Below, piece after piece: positions 1 to 9,490 of a DNA stretch of 64,000 bases. Position 1 is the first letter of the stretch. Each line of letters starts with the position of its first letter. Under the pieces are notes generated by a model that was not told where the DNA came from, made no database searches, and saw nothing but the letters and a program-made list of their open reading frames with translations. Position numbers and translations under genes: made by a program. Source of the stretch: Erigeron canadensis (lineage: Eukaryota; Streptophyta; Magnoliopsida; Asterales; Asteraceae); contig NC_057761.1 of assembly GCF_010389155.1 (NCBI RefSeq), forward strand, positions 18,106,501-18,170,500. Direction: 5' to 3'.

Positions 1-543
1 CGTATTCTACGTTATCTTAAGGGAAACCAAGGGCTTGGTCTATGGTATCCAATGGGAGGAACGTTTGATTTTGTTGCATATACTGATTCGGATTTTGGCG
101 GTTGTAACAATGACAGAAAGTCTACGACTGGAGGTTGTCAGTTGTTAGGAGGGAGATTAGTATCGTGGCAATGCAAGAAGCAGACATGTGTTGCTCAGTC
201 TTCATGTGAAGCAGAGTATATGGCTGCTGGTAGCTGTTGTTCCCAGGTATTGTGGATTCAGCAACAACTTCGTGACTACGGTATGGATTTTCTTGATACT
301 CCTATTAGAATAGACAATAAGTCAGCAATAGACATTACAAATAACCCTGTCATGCATAAGGTCACCAAGCATATTGATATTAGGCATCATTTCTTGCGTG
401 ATTGTGCCCAAAAGAAGTTAATTCATTTGGAAAAGGTTATAATCGATGATAATTTAGCTGATTTGTATGCCAAAGCATTTGATAAGACTCGACTTGAGAA
501 ACTAATTCTTCTCAATGGAATGAAAAATGCTGATTCATATTAA
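1..543 (+). CDS. pol: Ty1/copia pol, C-terminal RNase H domain (partial)
   Basis: The frame is open from base 1 and ends at TAA 541-543. It encodes the end of the reverse transcriptase connection (a GLGLWYP-type motif) and the copia RNase H. The catalytic acidic residues lie in TDSDFGG, in CEAEYMA and in the DNKSAI segment, followed by the conserved KHIDIRHHF stretch. RNase H removes the RNA strand during reverse transcription inside the virus-like particle. The protein closely resembles the RNase H domains of elements B (20779-21156) and C (35528-36304), including the CQLLGGRL motif shared with C. The usual FTKPL-like end is altered to YAKAF. The start lies outside the window. No stop or frameshift occurs in the visible part. 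Confidence 0.9.
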   Translation, partial: RILRYLKGNQGLGLWYPMGGTFDFVAYTDSDFGGCNNDRKSTTGGCQLLGGRLVSWQCKKQTCVAQSSCEAEYMAAGSCCSQVLWIQQQLRDYGMDFLDTPIRIDNKSAIDITNNPVMHKVTKHIDIRHHFLRDCAQKKLIHLEKVIIDDNLADLYAKAFDKTRLEKLILLNGMKNADSY

Positions 544-2610
544 ATCTCTCAAAGAACTAATTTTGTAAGTTTGTGTTTGTAAATAGCTAGAGTCATAAAA
601 ATACAAAAAGAGTTCTTAGTGTCATAAAAACCATAAAAATGTGAAAAATGAGAAAATGACAAAAATATGAAGAGATTTAAGTTAATGCTGTAAAATGATT
701 AGAAGTGAGGATACTTAGCTTTTAAGTCTGCTTAATCATAATATAACTGCTTAGTTCAGTGATTACAATTTAGGATATATTGGTAGACACAAAGTAGCAA
801 GGTTTCCTTAATCTGAACTTAAATTATACAATGTTCTTGTAGGAAACATATTCAGATATATGGCTGAGAATGCTTGCTTTCCAGTAATGAACTGATCTAG
901 TCCTTAAATTTTGTGAAAGATCTAGCATTACTATAAGATTTTTTCAATGTATAGGCAAAAACCTCTACCAATCATGAGCATGAAAGAAAATGTGATATTG
1001 TTATGCAAATGAAATGAATGTTAATTAAGGGCTAATGTGGTCTTTGAGTTTCGGACAAGTATGTCCTCGGGGTGTCTTCGTATACCTAGCCTACCTAAAG
1101 CTTCCAACTTGGGATAGGTTGCCAGAAAGTTCGCTACATGGGTCTCATAGAAAATCACGGGTTCCTTATAAATAATGAAATGCAAAAGCAAATAAGTGAA
1201 ATCACAAAGTAATTACATTCAGTTATCTAAAAAGTGTCTCATGATTTGTTAAGAATGTTTTTGAAAATACATTGAATTTTTGTTATCTTAGTGCTTGTAT
1301 CGATTACGGAAGTATATCTGAATGTGGGTCACATAAGTTCGCAAACTATTCAATGGCATATTAGGCTGCTCGAGTTACATGGTGACTGTCCTTGGCCAGG
1401 GTATGTCAAAAGTGTCATAATTCAAAAGGAAACTGGAAGTACTGAGTGTTTAAGAGGATAAATATACTGGTAATCGTGGTTGGATCACTGTTCATAATTA
1501 ATAATAAGAGAATTATTTCTCACTTGCAGACTTATGTAAATGCTAATCTGATCTAATCTGCATAAACTTAAGATTTCTTGTACATAAATAAAGTAGCTTA
1601 GTCTTAGTTTTATTTTTATTATTATTTTTACATTTATTTTTATTTTTGTCTACTTTTATTTTGGTAATAAGTGTCAGTTTGTGTGTCAAACTAGTTCTTA
1701 TTGCACGAGAGATTTGATAAGCATTAAAAGTCATAATTCTTAGTGAATTATATAAGTCTTGTTGCTTACGGTATAGATGTTTACAAGATGGATTTTCTAA
1801 TTAATACATAAGTTGTTTAATTTAGAAAATGAAATGTTTTGGAAATTGAAAAGTCAAAATATTTTTGAATGTGTTTCAATTAAATTTTTAGAAATTTCAA
1901 TTGTTCTTGGTAGATAAGTATGCCTGACAAAGATTTGCCTTGCCTTAGATTTTATTTTATCGATATGTTAAGCTTTTTGTTGTTTTGCATATTGATGATA
2001 CTTTGTTGATTTTGATGCATTAATGAAGTTTGTTAAGTGTGTAGGTTACAGATAATAAACTCATTTTATTTGATATCAAAATTTTTGATTCAAGGCAGAA
2101 TTGTTTTCGCTTGTTTATCAACTCTTTGAATTGTATTGCAACGGACAACAAAAGGTGTTCAGAAATTGCTTCTACAGAGATTACAAGTGATACAAGGATG
2201 ATCTGCTTTAATAACCTAAGACTTCGTGTGATAGGTTATACTTTTATTATCAAGATCACAACCTAAGATGTAATGTGATAGGTTGTTGATATGATATTTT
2301 GTCATACATTATACATTAAATGTGTTTTGATGTAAGTATGTATTTGTTCGAGTTAAACATCAAATGAAGAAATGATTGATTTTATGTCAAGATAATAATG
2401 TAAGATTTATTTGATACATTATTGTGATAACAAGTTAGTACGGATGATTTACGATAGCATATTCGAGTAGATACAATTTTTGGTAACGAGTATCTACAGG
2501 TTTATGTTTCTGGAATTTCTGGAGTTTTTCCTTATTTAGATTTCTGTAAAATTTGCGAAATTTGGCTAAGGAATGGAGATTATGTGATTTAAATTATGAA
2601 AATTCGTTTT
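544..2610. other. Non-coding spacer between pol and the extra ORF of element A
   Basis: This stretch of about 2.1 kb is AT-rich with no credible gene. Short ORFs here (for example 1543-1734, - strand) are lysine/asparagine runs without domain character. I see no second LTR, purine tract or primer-binding site that would split element A here. The one clear structure is a pair of related hairpins at 2212-2285. Confidence 0.6.
2212..2285. repeat. Pair of related 27-nt hairpins with one compensatory base pair
   Basis: Two inverted repeats stand 47 bp apart. The first has arms TAACCTA (2212-2218) and TAGGTTA (2232-2238). The second has arms CAACCTA (2259-2265) and TAGGTTG (2279-2285). Both loops are 13 nt, starting AGA and ending TGTGA. 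The outer pair changes from T-A to C-G on both sides, so pairing is kept. They lie in the spacer upstream of the extra ORF promoter. Confidence 0.6.
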
Positions 2611-2725
2611 GGTCCGTGCTGACGTCATCATGCCTCATGCTGACGTCATCATGCCTCATGCTGATGTCAGCGTGAAGCCCACGAAGGACTCCTTCGGTCC
2701 GGCCCACGAAGCTCCGAATATAAAT
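2611..2725 (+). promoter_or_regulatory. Putative internal promoter of the extra ORF of A: TGACGTCA cluster plus TATA box
   Basis: Perfect TGACGTCA palindromes occur at 2620-2627 and 2641-2648, with a variant TGATGTCA at 2662-2669, each within a repeated (C)ATGCTGA-type unit. A TATAAAT box follows at 2719-2725. TGACGTCA is a classical binding core for plant bZIP (TGA/CREB-like) factors. The 3' LTR of this element has the same design: two TGACGTCA sites about 90-125 bp before a TATAAATA box. A CT-rich leader follows the TATA box. Promoter function is inferred. Confidence 0.55.
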
Positions 2726-2850
2726 GCGGGTTTTACTATTCATTAATTACTTTTAATCACACGAATCACCTCTCCCTCGTGCCACTGTTCATCCGTCCTT
2801 ATTTTCGATCGATTTCATCTTCTTTTCATATTAATCATCCTAGTTTGTTG

Positions 2851-3411
2851 GTAAATACTTGATCTAGGATAGATTCTTGATGTTTTGACTATAAATTTGA
2901 ACGATTACAAGTCGTTATAATGCCCAAATTTTTGATTTTGCCTCGCGTGAACAGTAACTAGGACGAACCACAAATTAGATCTTTGATTTTTGATGATTTG
3001 GACTTAAAATTGGATTAATTAATGTTTAAACATGTTAAATCTAACAAAACTTTAAGTAAACAAGTGTTAAATCAAGATTAATCAAAGAAAATTGTGTTTC
3101 GGTCACTATTCACACGAAGAACACGAACCAACTTCGTGTTCATCGAATTCGTTTCGTTTCTGTTTTCTGGGCATACACGAACCATAAACAAGTCCACGAT
3201 GATGTTTTTTTCATTGATTTTAACATCATATGGAGATGTTTTTGATCTTCGTGTTTCTGGGTTTCATAGTGGCTCGTGCTGACGTCACAACGAGGGAAAA
3301 CCTCCTCGTGATGACGTCATCACGAAGCAGAAAGCCAAAACCCTAATTTTTATTTTTGTTTATTCTAACATCGTTTTTCTTGTCGTTTTTGTCTGTTTTT
3401 TTGTGTGCAAG
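2851..3411 (+). other. Candidate leader intron upstream of the extra ORF of A
   Basis: A good donor (TTG/GTAAAT, intron from 2851) and an acceptor at the end of a T-rich tract (GTGTGCAAG, ending 3411) would remove 561 bp and join the CT-rich leader one base before ATG 3413. The interval is AT-rich, as plant introns are. Splicing is a prediction only; the acceptor ends AAG rather than the more usual CAG. Confidence 0.35.
3280..3325. promoter_or_regulatory. Two further TGACGTCA sites, one inside a perfect 20-bp palindrome
   Basis: TGACGTCA occurs at 3280-3287 (context CTCGTGCTGACGTCAC) and at 3312-3319. The second is the core of the perfect palindrome TCGTGATGACGTCATCACGA at 3306-3325, about 90 bp upstream of ATG 3413. 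A telo-box-like AAAACCCTAA follows at 3337-3346. Both may be regulatory sites for the downstream ORF, inside the candidate leader intron. Confidence 0.5.
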
Positions 3412-3412
3412 T

Positions 3413-5818
3413 ATGGCAGGACAAGGTGATAACGCTCGTGTATTCGCTAAGGAACACAATGCTGCACTCGATCTCAGTATCACGCAGACGGGGTGCACTG
3501 CAGAGTTTCACGGTGTTCTCCAGTTTCTTGCACGTTGTCGCATTCACTTTGCGTTGACCGAGAACCCTCCGTTGATAATAAGTCTCATTCGAGAGTTTTG
3601 GAACTTAGCCCGATCGGTGCAGATGGGTGCTCATACATACATTCGCACTACTGTTGGAGGACGTTCATTCTCTTTTTCTGCTGGAGACTTACGGACTATT
3701 TTACACTTAGGTGATGTCGCCATAGAGCAAGGTCCGACTGAGTTTTCTGAGGAATTTTGCGATGGTGCTCTACGTCGTATGGGGTATACTGGAGCTATTT
3801 CTCACCCATACTTCAGGAATCATCTTCGTGGCAAATGGAAGCTTCTTGCTTACTATTTGTTGAGGGCCATTAGTCATCGGAGTACAGGCTATGACCAGAT
3901 GAATATACAGAATGCTTCTCAGATGGTTGCCTTAGTGCTGAACAAGCCATACAGCTTCTCTCAGTACATTTTTGATAATTTGGAGAAGCAATTGAGATCA
4001 TTTGGTACAGACAAGAAATTCTTTTTGTTTCCAAGATTTGCGATGATCATAATTCGTCACTTTGCAGTTGATTTGCCATTTGACGGTCCTATGTTCAATC
4101 TAGGTCGTCTTACTTACAAGGCATTTGCTGAAAGTTTGAAGCACTTTTCGGGAAGAAATGTTCCGATTGAGGTTGATAATCCACCTTTGTTCGGACATTT
4201 GCTTAATCCTAACTATGTCGCACCTCGACAAGGTTGGGAAGATGAAGAACCCGTTGCTGCTGTTGCTGGTGGTGATGATCAGGCTCAAGAAGGTCCTCAA
4301 GAAGAAAGAGCTGATCAGTTTGAGGGACTCAACGATGTTCCTCTGTATGCTGGTGATTTGGAGCATGACTCTGATATGGATGCTCTCATGGAGGATATTG
4401 ATGATCCTACAAATCTTGTATCTACATTTGCTGGAGTTTCTACTTCTACCTCTGCTCCAGTTGATGTTGCTGCTGATCCTTCTGAAGTCCCGGTTAATGT
4501 TCTTGAGGACTCAGAAGATGAAGAAGAGGAAGAAAGACTGCCAAAGAGAAGAAGAAGACATGCAAGATCTCAAGCTGAGGTTGATAGAGAGTTTGCTGCT
4601 TATTCTGAAGCCATGGAGAGGTCTCACGCACCTACTGTTGGTGATACTCCATTGGTTGCTGCTTTAAGAGCGTCTGTCTCTAAGATTCCTGCGTCTGTGT
4701 CTGCTCTTTCTGCTGGTGTTACTGTTGGGGAGAGAAGGTCGAGACCAAAGTTTATTATAAGGGGTATTGGTTCTCGCGCACAAGTTGTCACTGAAGCTAC
4801 CACTGTTACGATTCCTGCCGTTTCGGACTCTACAGTTCCGACTCTTGTTGCTCCTAGGCCTTCATCTGCTCCTATTCAGGCGACAGTTCCTGTTTCTACT
4901 GTTATGGGACGTCTGTTGGCTCCTCTGCAAAGACCACAAATGCCTCCCACAGGAATTTCAAGTGCTCGTATGCCTTCATTTGAAGCTACGATGCCCCCTC
5001 AGGTCTCTACATCTGACGTTGCTTCTACTTCACGTCCACCTGTACCGGTTCAAGTGCAGCTGATGATGACCGCTCTTGTTCATTCTCTTGGATCTAGACT
5101 TGACCAATTCTTGGCTCAAGGGGGAGATAAAGATGGTTGTAGAGATGATGAGCTTGCAAAGAAGACTAGAGATGATGATCATGAAGATCAAGATCCAGCT
5201 CAAGGTCAAGATCAAACACAACCAGGTGAGCCAGAGAATAGAGGTCAAGATCAAGATGTTGCTGATGATGCTGCTATGGATACAGAGACTGCTGATATTC
5301 AGGGGGAGTCGTCAAGACAAAGAGAGTCAGAGATTGCTGGTACAGTTGTTGCTAGTACTTCTGGGACTCAAGAAAAAGGAAAAGCTGTGATGACCACTCC
5401 AGATGCAGATCCTGATGATCCAGATAACAATGGTGATGGGGAAGATTCCAATTCAGGTAACTCCGATTCTATTTATGATAGAATAGAAAGGGAGATAGTG
5501 AATGATCCTCATAATCATAAAGAAAAAGAAAATAGCAAAGGAAAATCTACTCAGGATAGTGAGTCAACTAAGACTGTTTCTACTACCAATGACTCTACAG
5601 AGTCAGATTTGCACCCTTTAATTGTGCATAGACTAGAAAAGAGATTGGGATATGATCCACAGGCTCATATGAGAGCTAGAGCTAAGATTATGGATTATGA
5701 TGATTATTATGATCCAGGATCACTAAGGGATCAAATGAAAGAACAGTCAGGGTTAACTCATACATCTTCTAAGTCAGAATCAGATTCGGATTCAGACTAT
5801 GAACCTTCGTGCTATTAA
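3413..5818 (+). CDS. Extra ORF downstream of pol in element A (Sirevirus env-position protein), about 801 aa
   Basis: The start is ATG 3413 (MAGQGDNARV). The frame is open upstream, but there is no earlier ATG, so the hydrophobic residues there are not a signal peptide. The N-terminal 250 residues form a globular domain with LIREFW, then TTVGGRSFSFSAGDLRTIL, WKLLAYYLLRAI and FFLFPRFAMI motifs. Elements B and C carry counterparts in the same position, so the family is shared. A long acidic, Ser/Thr/Pro-rich region follows, with a basic nuclear-import-like patch (LPKRRRRHARS, near residue 376) and many DQ/ED repeats. No membrane segment is visible, which argues against an envelope glycoprotein. 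Sirevirus elements are known to carry env-like ORFs here; the true function is unknown. A strong donor (GTGAGT at 5559) could splice into the ORF starting at 6199. This is the only extra ORF in the window without an internal stop. Confidence 0.75.
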   Translation: MAGQGDNARVFAKEHNAALDLSITQTGCTAEFHGVLQFLARCRIHFALTENPPLIISLIREFWNLARSVQMGAHTYIRTTVGGRSFSFSAGDLRTILHLGDVAIEQGPTEFSEEFCDGALRRMGYTGAISHPYFRNHLRGKWKLLAYYLLRAISHRSTGYDQMNIQNASQMVALVLNKPYSFSQYIFDNLEKQLRSFGTDKKFFLFPRFAMIIIRHFAVDLPFDGPMFNLGRLTYKAFAESLKHFSGRNVPIEVDNPPLFGHLLNPNYVAPRQGWEDEEPVAAVAGGDDQAQEGPQEERADQFEGLNDVPLYAGDLEHDSDMDALMEDIDDPTNLVSTFAGVSTSTSAPVDVAADPSEVPVNVLEDSEDEEEEERLPKRRRRHARSQAEVDREFAAYSEAMERSHAPTVGDTPLVAALRASVSKIPASVSALSAGVTVGERRSRPKFIIRGIGSRAQVVTEATTVTIPAVSDSTVPTLVAPRPSSAPIQATVPVSTVMGRLLAPLQRPQMPPTGISSARMPSFEATMPPQVSTSDVASTSRPPVPVQVQLMMTALVHSLGSRLDQFLAQGGDKDGCRDDELAKKTRDDDHEDQDPAQGQDQTQPGEPENRGQDQDVADDAAMDTETADIQGESSRQRESEIAGTVVASTSGTQEKGKAVMTTPDADPDDPDNNGDGEDSNSGNSDSIYDRIEREIVNDPHNHKEKENSKGKSTQDSESTKTVSTTNDSTESDLHPLIVHRLEKRLGYDPQAHMRARAKIMDYDDYYDPGSLRDQMKEQSGLTHTSSKSESDSDSDYEPSCY

Positions 5819-6198
5819 TTTTGTATTGATTACTTGAGTTATAATAACAGTTTAGAGTGTTAATCAAAGTGTTATTCAGTTTAGAATAGTTATCAAAGAA
5901 TTATTCTGTTCGGCTTAACATATTGACAGTGTAATTTTAAAATACTCAAGTAATGAAAAATAATGATTATAAGATAAATATAAATGTATGTGTTACATTA
6001 TATTTATGTTATTATATTATTGTTGTAAGTTAAAATAGATAAAGATTATAAGATAAATATTAATGTAGTTATTACATTATATTTATGATATAGTATTATT
6101 TATTTTAATTTCTTTTAATGTATTTATACTATTTTATTATGTCTTGACTTGTGATTTATGTTCTTTATCTTTGTATATGTAAATCGTTTGAATTGCAG
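5819..6198 (+). other. AT-rich spacer or intron with a local duplication
   Basis: There is no coding potential. A segment of about 50 bp (GATTATAAGATAAATAT..., near 5968-6010) is repeated about 85 bp downstream (near 6053-6092). Each copy can fold through its ATAAATAT and ATATTTAT arms. The stretch ends TTGAATTGCAG at 6198, a good plant 3' splice site followed directly by an open frame. It may therefore be an intron joining the two ORFs. Confidence 0.4.
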
Positions 6199-7169
6199 AT
6201 AAGCTTCAAAGAATAGGTGCATTGGACGATCTTGATGCTGAAGAAGATCTAGAAAGTATCGATGATGAAGATTTTGAAGAAGGAGAGTTCATTACTTCGG
6301 AAGCTGATAGACAAAGGTTGCTTGAAACACCTTATGACTTTCATCGTGTCTTTAATGAAGATGAAGTCATTCAAGTTGAACCAATAGCTGAAGTAGAACA
6401 TCTCAATCTCAATCCAATCAGAGATAGTCCAGATGAACCTAAAAATGCTGCAAGGTTAAGATTTGCTGTATATGAAAACATAGTCGATGAAGGACATAAC
6501 AATATTTTTGATCTATACTGGAATATAGATGCTACATGAGAGGTTGACCTTGGAAGATTTAATATATCTCCGGTGCAGGAAGATCATGAGTTTATTATTA
6601 ATAGACTAATTCCAGGTTATAGAGGACATATTGGTTTGATGATACGCGATACGTATAAACCATCGATGTTTTGGGAATATGTCTTAGACAAGGATGCACC
6701 CAAATACTTCTCAGTGATACAAAGTTGGTTCTATGATCACAGAATCAAATTGTTTATTATCAAGAGAAAGGAGGGTTGCCAATACATGTCAATAAGTCGA
6801 AGACACTTCCACTCTCTCAGTGATTCAGATATGATAGATTTGGGAAGACACTGGTTCATTAATCTTCAGAGTAATGGACTTGTAGATTTCTACTGGAATA
6901 GATTCAGAGATGAAAGAATTAAGTATTTCAGTGATAGAGGTCTGAAGCCAGAAGAAAGGTTGATAAAGCCAACACCTTTGAAGAAGATTAAGAATCCAGA
7001 TGGCACATTTTGATTTGTCCAGAAAAGGATTAAATGTGTTAAGAAGGTTCCCGCTATCAGATGGGATCAAGATATGCTGACAGAGATGACATTTTGGCAG
7101 ATAGATATCAAGTCAGGCGAAGCACAGATGTTTGTTGATGATTCACAAAAACAAATGTTGCTACGCATG
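6199..7169 (+). pseudogene. Second downstream ORF of element A, first part (broken by two stops and the gypsy insertion)
   Basis: One frame runs from the acceptor at 6198 to the gypsy insertion site. It is interrupted by TGA at 6537-6539 and at 7011-7013. No ATG opens it, which suggests that it is a downstream exon rather than an independent gene. It begins with a very acidic segment (LDDLDAEEDLESIDDED) and continues into a globular region rich in aromatic residues (RHWFINL, FYWNRF). I do not recognise a domain. The same frame resumes at 17220 after the inserted element, reading through the target duplication, and ends at 17401. Confidence 0.55.
7165..7169. repeat. Target-site duplication GCATG, left copy
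   Basis: GCATG immediately precedes the TGTAACACC terminus at 7170 and is repeated at 17220-17224. This is the 5-bp duplication expected for LTR-retrotransposon integration. Confidence 0.9.
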
Positions 7170-7638
7170 TGTAACACCTCGACAACGGCGGAAAACTCGG
7201 GATGTAAGATAAAGCACACGCGCACATGGATGTTACATAGGAATACTAAATGAGTGCTTAGAATAAACATAAATAGTCAATTTCATAACCAAACAAGCAT
7301 AGTAGTAGTTATTACACACAAGTTCAACAAAGATGATCAAATCAAGTACGAAAAGTCCCACGCAGGGGATACGATTGGGCATATTGCCACCAACCACAAA
7401 GTACAAGCATGCAAACTCCAACCCTAAATCCTGAAGTCTGCTAATAGTCCCATGCTATCACTCCTAGCCACGATTAGCCTGATTACCTGAAAGGAATACT
7501 TAAAAGAGTCAACACAAAGGTTGGTGAGTTCGTAGGTTTGAGTATAAACAAGTAGTATAAAAGCATTTTTATGCCGTCAATAGATCTCAAGTGTAAGTAG
7601 TATGTAGTGGCTAGTGACCAACTTGCACATAAGTAAGC

Positions 7639-7853
7639 GAGCACACACAATCCTCGATAGGACCGGCTAATAGTACCAATAGAGCACACACAATCCTCAA
7701 TAGGACCGGCCAATAGTATCAATAGAGCACACACAATCCTCAATAGGACCGGCTAGTAGTATCAATAGAGCACACACAATCCTCAATAGGACCGACTAAT
7801 AGTATCAATAGAGCACACACAATCCTCAATAGGACCGGCTAGTAGTATCAAGT
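7639..7853. repeat. 43-bp x 5 tandem repeat in the gypsy 3' LTR
   Basis: Five units begin at 7639, 7682, 7725, 7768 and 7811, each starting GAGCACACACAATCCT and containing ATAGGACCGGC. The same five-unit array is present at 15612-15826 in the 5' LTR, so copy number has not changed since insertion. Confidence 0.9.
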
Positions 7854-8329
7854 AGTCAAATAGCCAAAGAGTAGTAAAAGTAGTTACGGCATGTATAAAA
7901 GCATGAGTAGTATTCCTTTCACCCCGAAATAAGTAAAGAAAAAGGGGCTACGAAGATTCACAGTGATCTGCTACAACGTAGTTCTGCGAGCACAGAGTAT
8001 AAGCACAGATATAGTAAAATATATCTACTCGAATCCAAGTATGTCTTGATGTCAACCTAATCACAAACCATTGAGCATAGATGGATACATGTATTAGTTC
8101 TCGTGATTATTTATTCACTAAGTGTCCTTGATGTACTGATGATTTGGTTCACTAAAGATCTTTAAACGTTTGACTCAACAGTGTTTTTCATACACTAGAC
8201 TCGTAATGAACGTCTTTGAACTCGCACTTGATAAACAAGATCGAATATGTCTTGATTATACCTTAATTAGGGTTTCCTTGTACATGATAGACTTGGATTA
8301 CAACTAAGTATAAAATCTGATTTCTACAA

Positions 8330-8462
8330 CTAACGAAAATAGACTTTAAATTCGTAAGGTGTATCCGAACGAAGATAGACTTTAAATTCGTAAGGTGTAT
8401 CTGAACGAAAATAGACCTTAAATTCGTAAGGTGTATCTGAACGAAGATAGACCTTAAATTCG
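8330..8462. repeat. 36-bp x about 4 tandem repeat in the gypsy 3' LTR
   Basis: The TTCGTAAGGTG segment recurs at 8351, 8387 and 8423, and the TTCGT of a fourth unit at 8459, each with TAGAC(C/T)TTAAA and CTGAACGAA-type words. Degenerate TTCGTTT words continue to about 8590. The matching array in the other LTR lies near 16306-16438. Confidence 0.85.
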
Positions 8463-9244
8463 TTTGAGGACTTAAGTTTGTTTGGAGCTTAAGTTCGTTT
8501 GCTAAGTTCGTTTTGAAGCTTAACTTCGTTTTGGAAGACTTAAATTCGTTTCTAGGATACTAAATTCGTTTGAAGTGTTTTTAGGACGAATTTGGGACTG
8601 TTCAAACAAAAACGAGGGTTTTGAAGATTAAGACATGTTTACGATCCAAATTTGATCACGAAAAGGTTACTAACCACTTTTAGACACAAACCCCACTAAC
8701 TTTTAACACGATTTTTACACCAAAAATGGACCAAATCATCAAGAACATACACTTGAAAAGTAAACTTTTATTTTGATGAAAATCTCAAAATTTGTTGTGG
8801 TTACCTGAAAATCGATGCTAGAAATATGTTTTGATTATCACAAGGAAGGTAAAATGCAAGAAATCTTGGTTTAACAACTCAAAATCAAATGATGAATTTT
8901 TTGTGGGTGAAGATGGTGAATGTATGTGTGTGTTTTTAGAGAGAGAGAGAGGTGAGATGGGGAGAAAATGGTGAAGAAGTGGAAAAATGGGGTTTTCTAA
9001 CCCTTTTATAGTTTTCCCTTAATTAATGATTCTAATAAATGTAGGGTCTAAATGAAACATTTTCGGACTAGAATTTCTTGAATACAATCGCTTACGTCTT
9101 GAAACCTAATATTCTTATCACAATAGACCATAGACTCGTCTTATAATTCAAGATTTAAGATTGAATAGACCTTCATGTGAGCACATATTCGAAACTAGAA
9201 CATATCATGGATTTTTTAAAATTATTTCTAAGGCGGTTGTTACA

Positions 9245-9262
9245 TTCTCCCCCACTTAAAGG
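9245..9262 (-). other. Polypurine tract of the gypsy element
   Basis: Read on the minus strand this is TTTAAGTGGGGGAGAA, abutting the 3' LTR. Such a tract primes plus-strand DNA synthesis. Confidence 0.9.
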
Positions 9263-9490
9263 AATTGCGTCCCGAAATTCGAATTTACACATCATGTTTC
9301 ATGCTTCGCTCGCACACCAAGTTTACAAGTATTAGATTGCATATTTAGTGCTAAGTGTATTTGCATCAAGAGTAACAAGTAGCATGCTTCACATTGTGTT
9401 TTTTTTTCAAATATCATATTGCATAATAAGCATCAAGTATCAAGTTAGGAACTAAGTCCTTAAGTTTACTTGCTAGACTAGGATAATACG

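Larger units (their letters stand above)
7170..9244 (-). repeat. 3' LTR of the gypsy element
   Basis: The LTR is bounded by TGTAACACC (7170) and TTGTTACA (ending 9244), the short inverted repeat of the element. It is nearly identical along its length to 15142-17219. It contains a 43-bp minisatellite, a 36-bp minisatellite and a CT/GA microsatellite near 8940. The TGTAACACC start and the poly-purine tract just outside 9244 fix the orientation as minus. Confidence 0.95.

Noticed and set aside
3356..3412. Signal-peptide-like hydrophobic start before the extra ORF of A
   Set aside because: The frame begins with TTG and no ATG precedes 3413; the hydrophobic residues come from a T-rich tract that looks like the end of an intron.
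4158..4667. Leu-rich ORFs overlapping the extra ORF in another frame
   Set aside because: Shadow frames of the acidic/Ser-rich coding sequence; hydrophobic content is a by-product of codon composition.
7233..7421. Conserved 62-codon ORF in both gypsy LTRs
   Set aside because: The identity simply reflects LTR identity; no domain, antisense to the LTR, no start context.
7639..7853. CRISPR-like regular repeats
   Set aside because: The repeats are head-to-tail 43-bp minisatellite units with no variable spacers, in a plant LTR.
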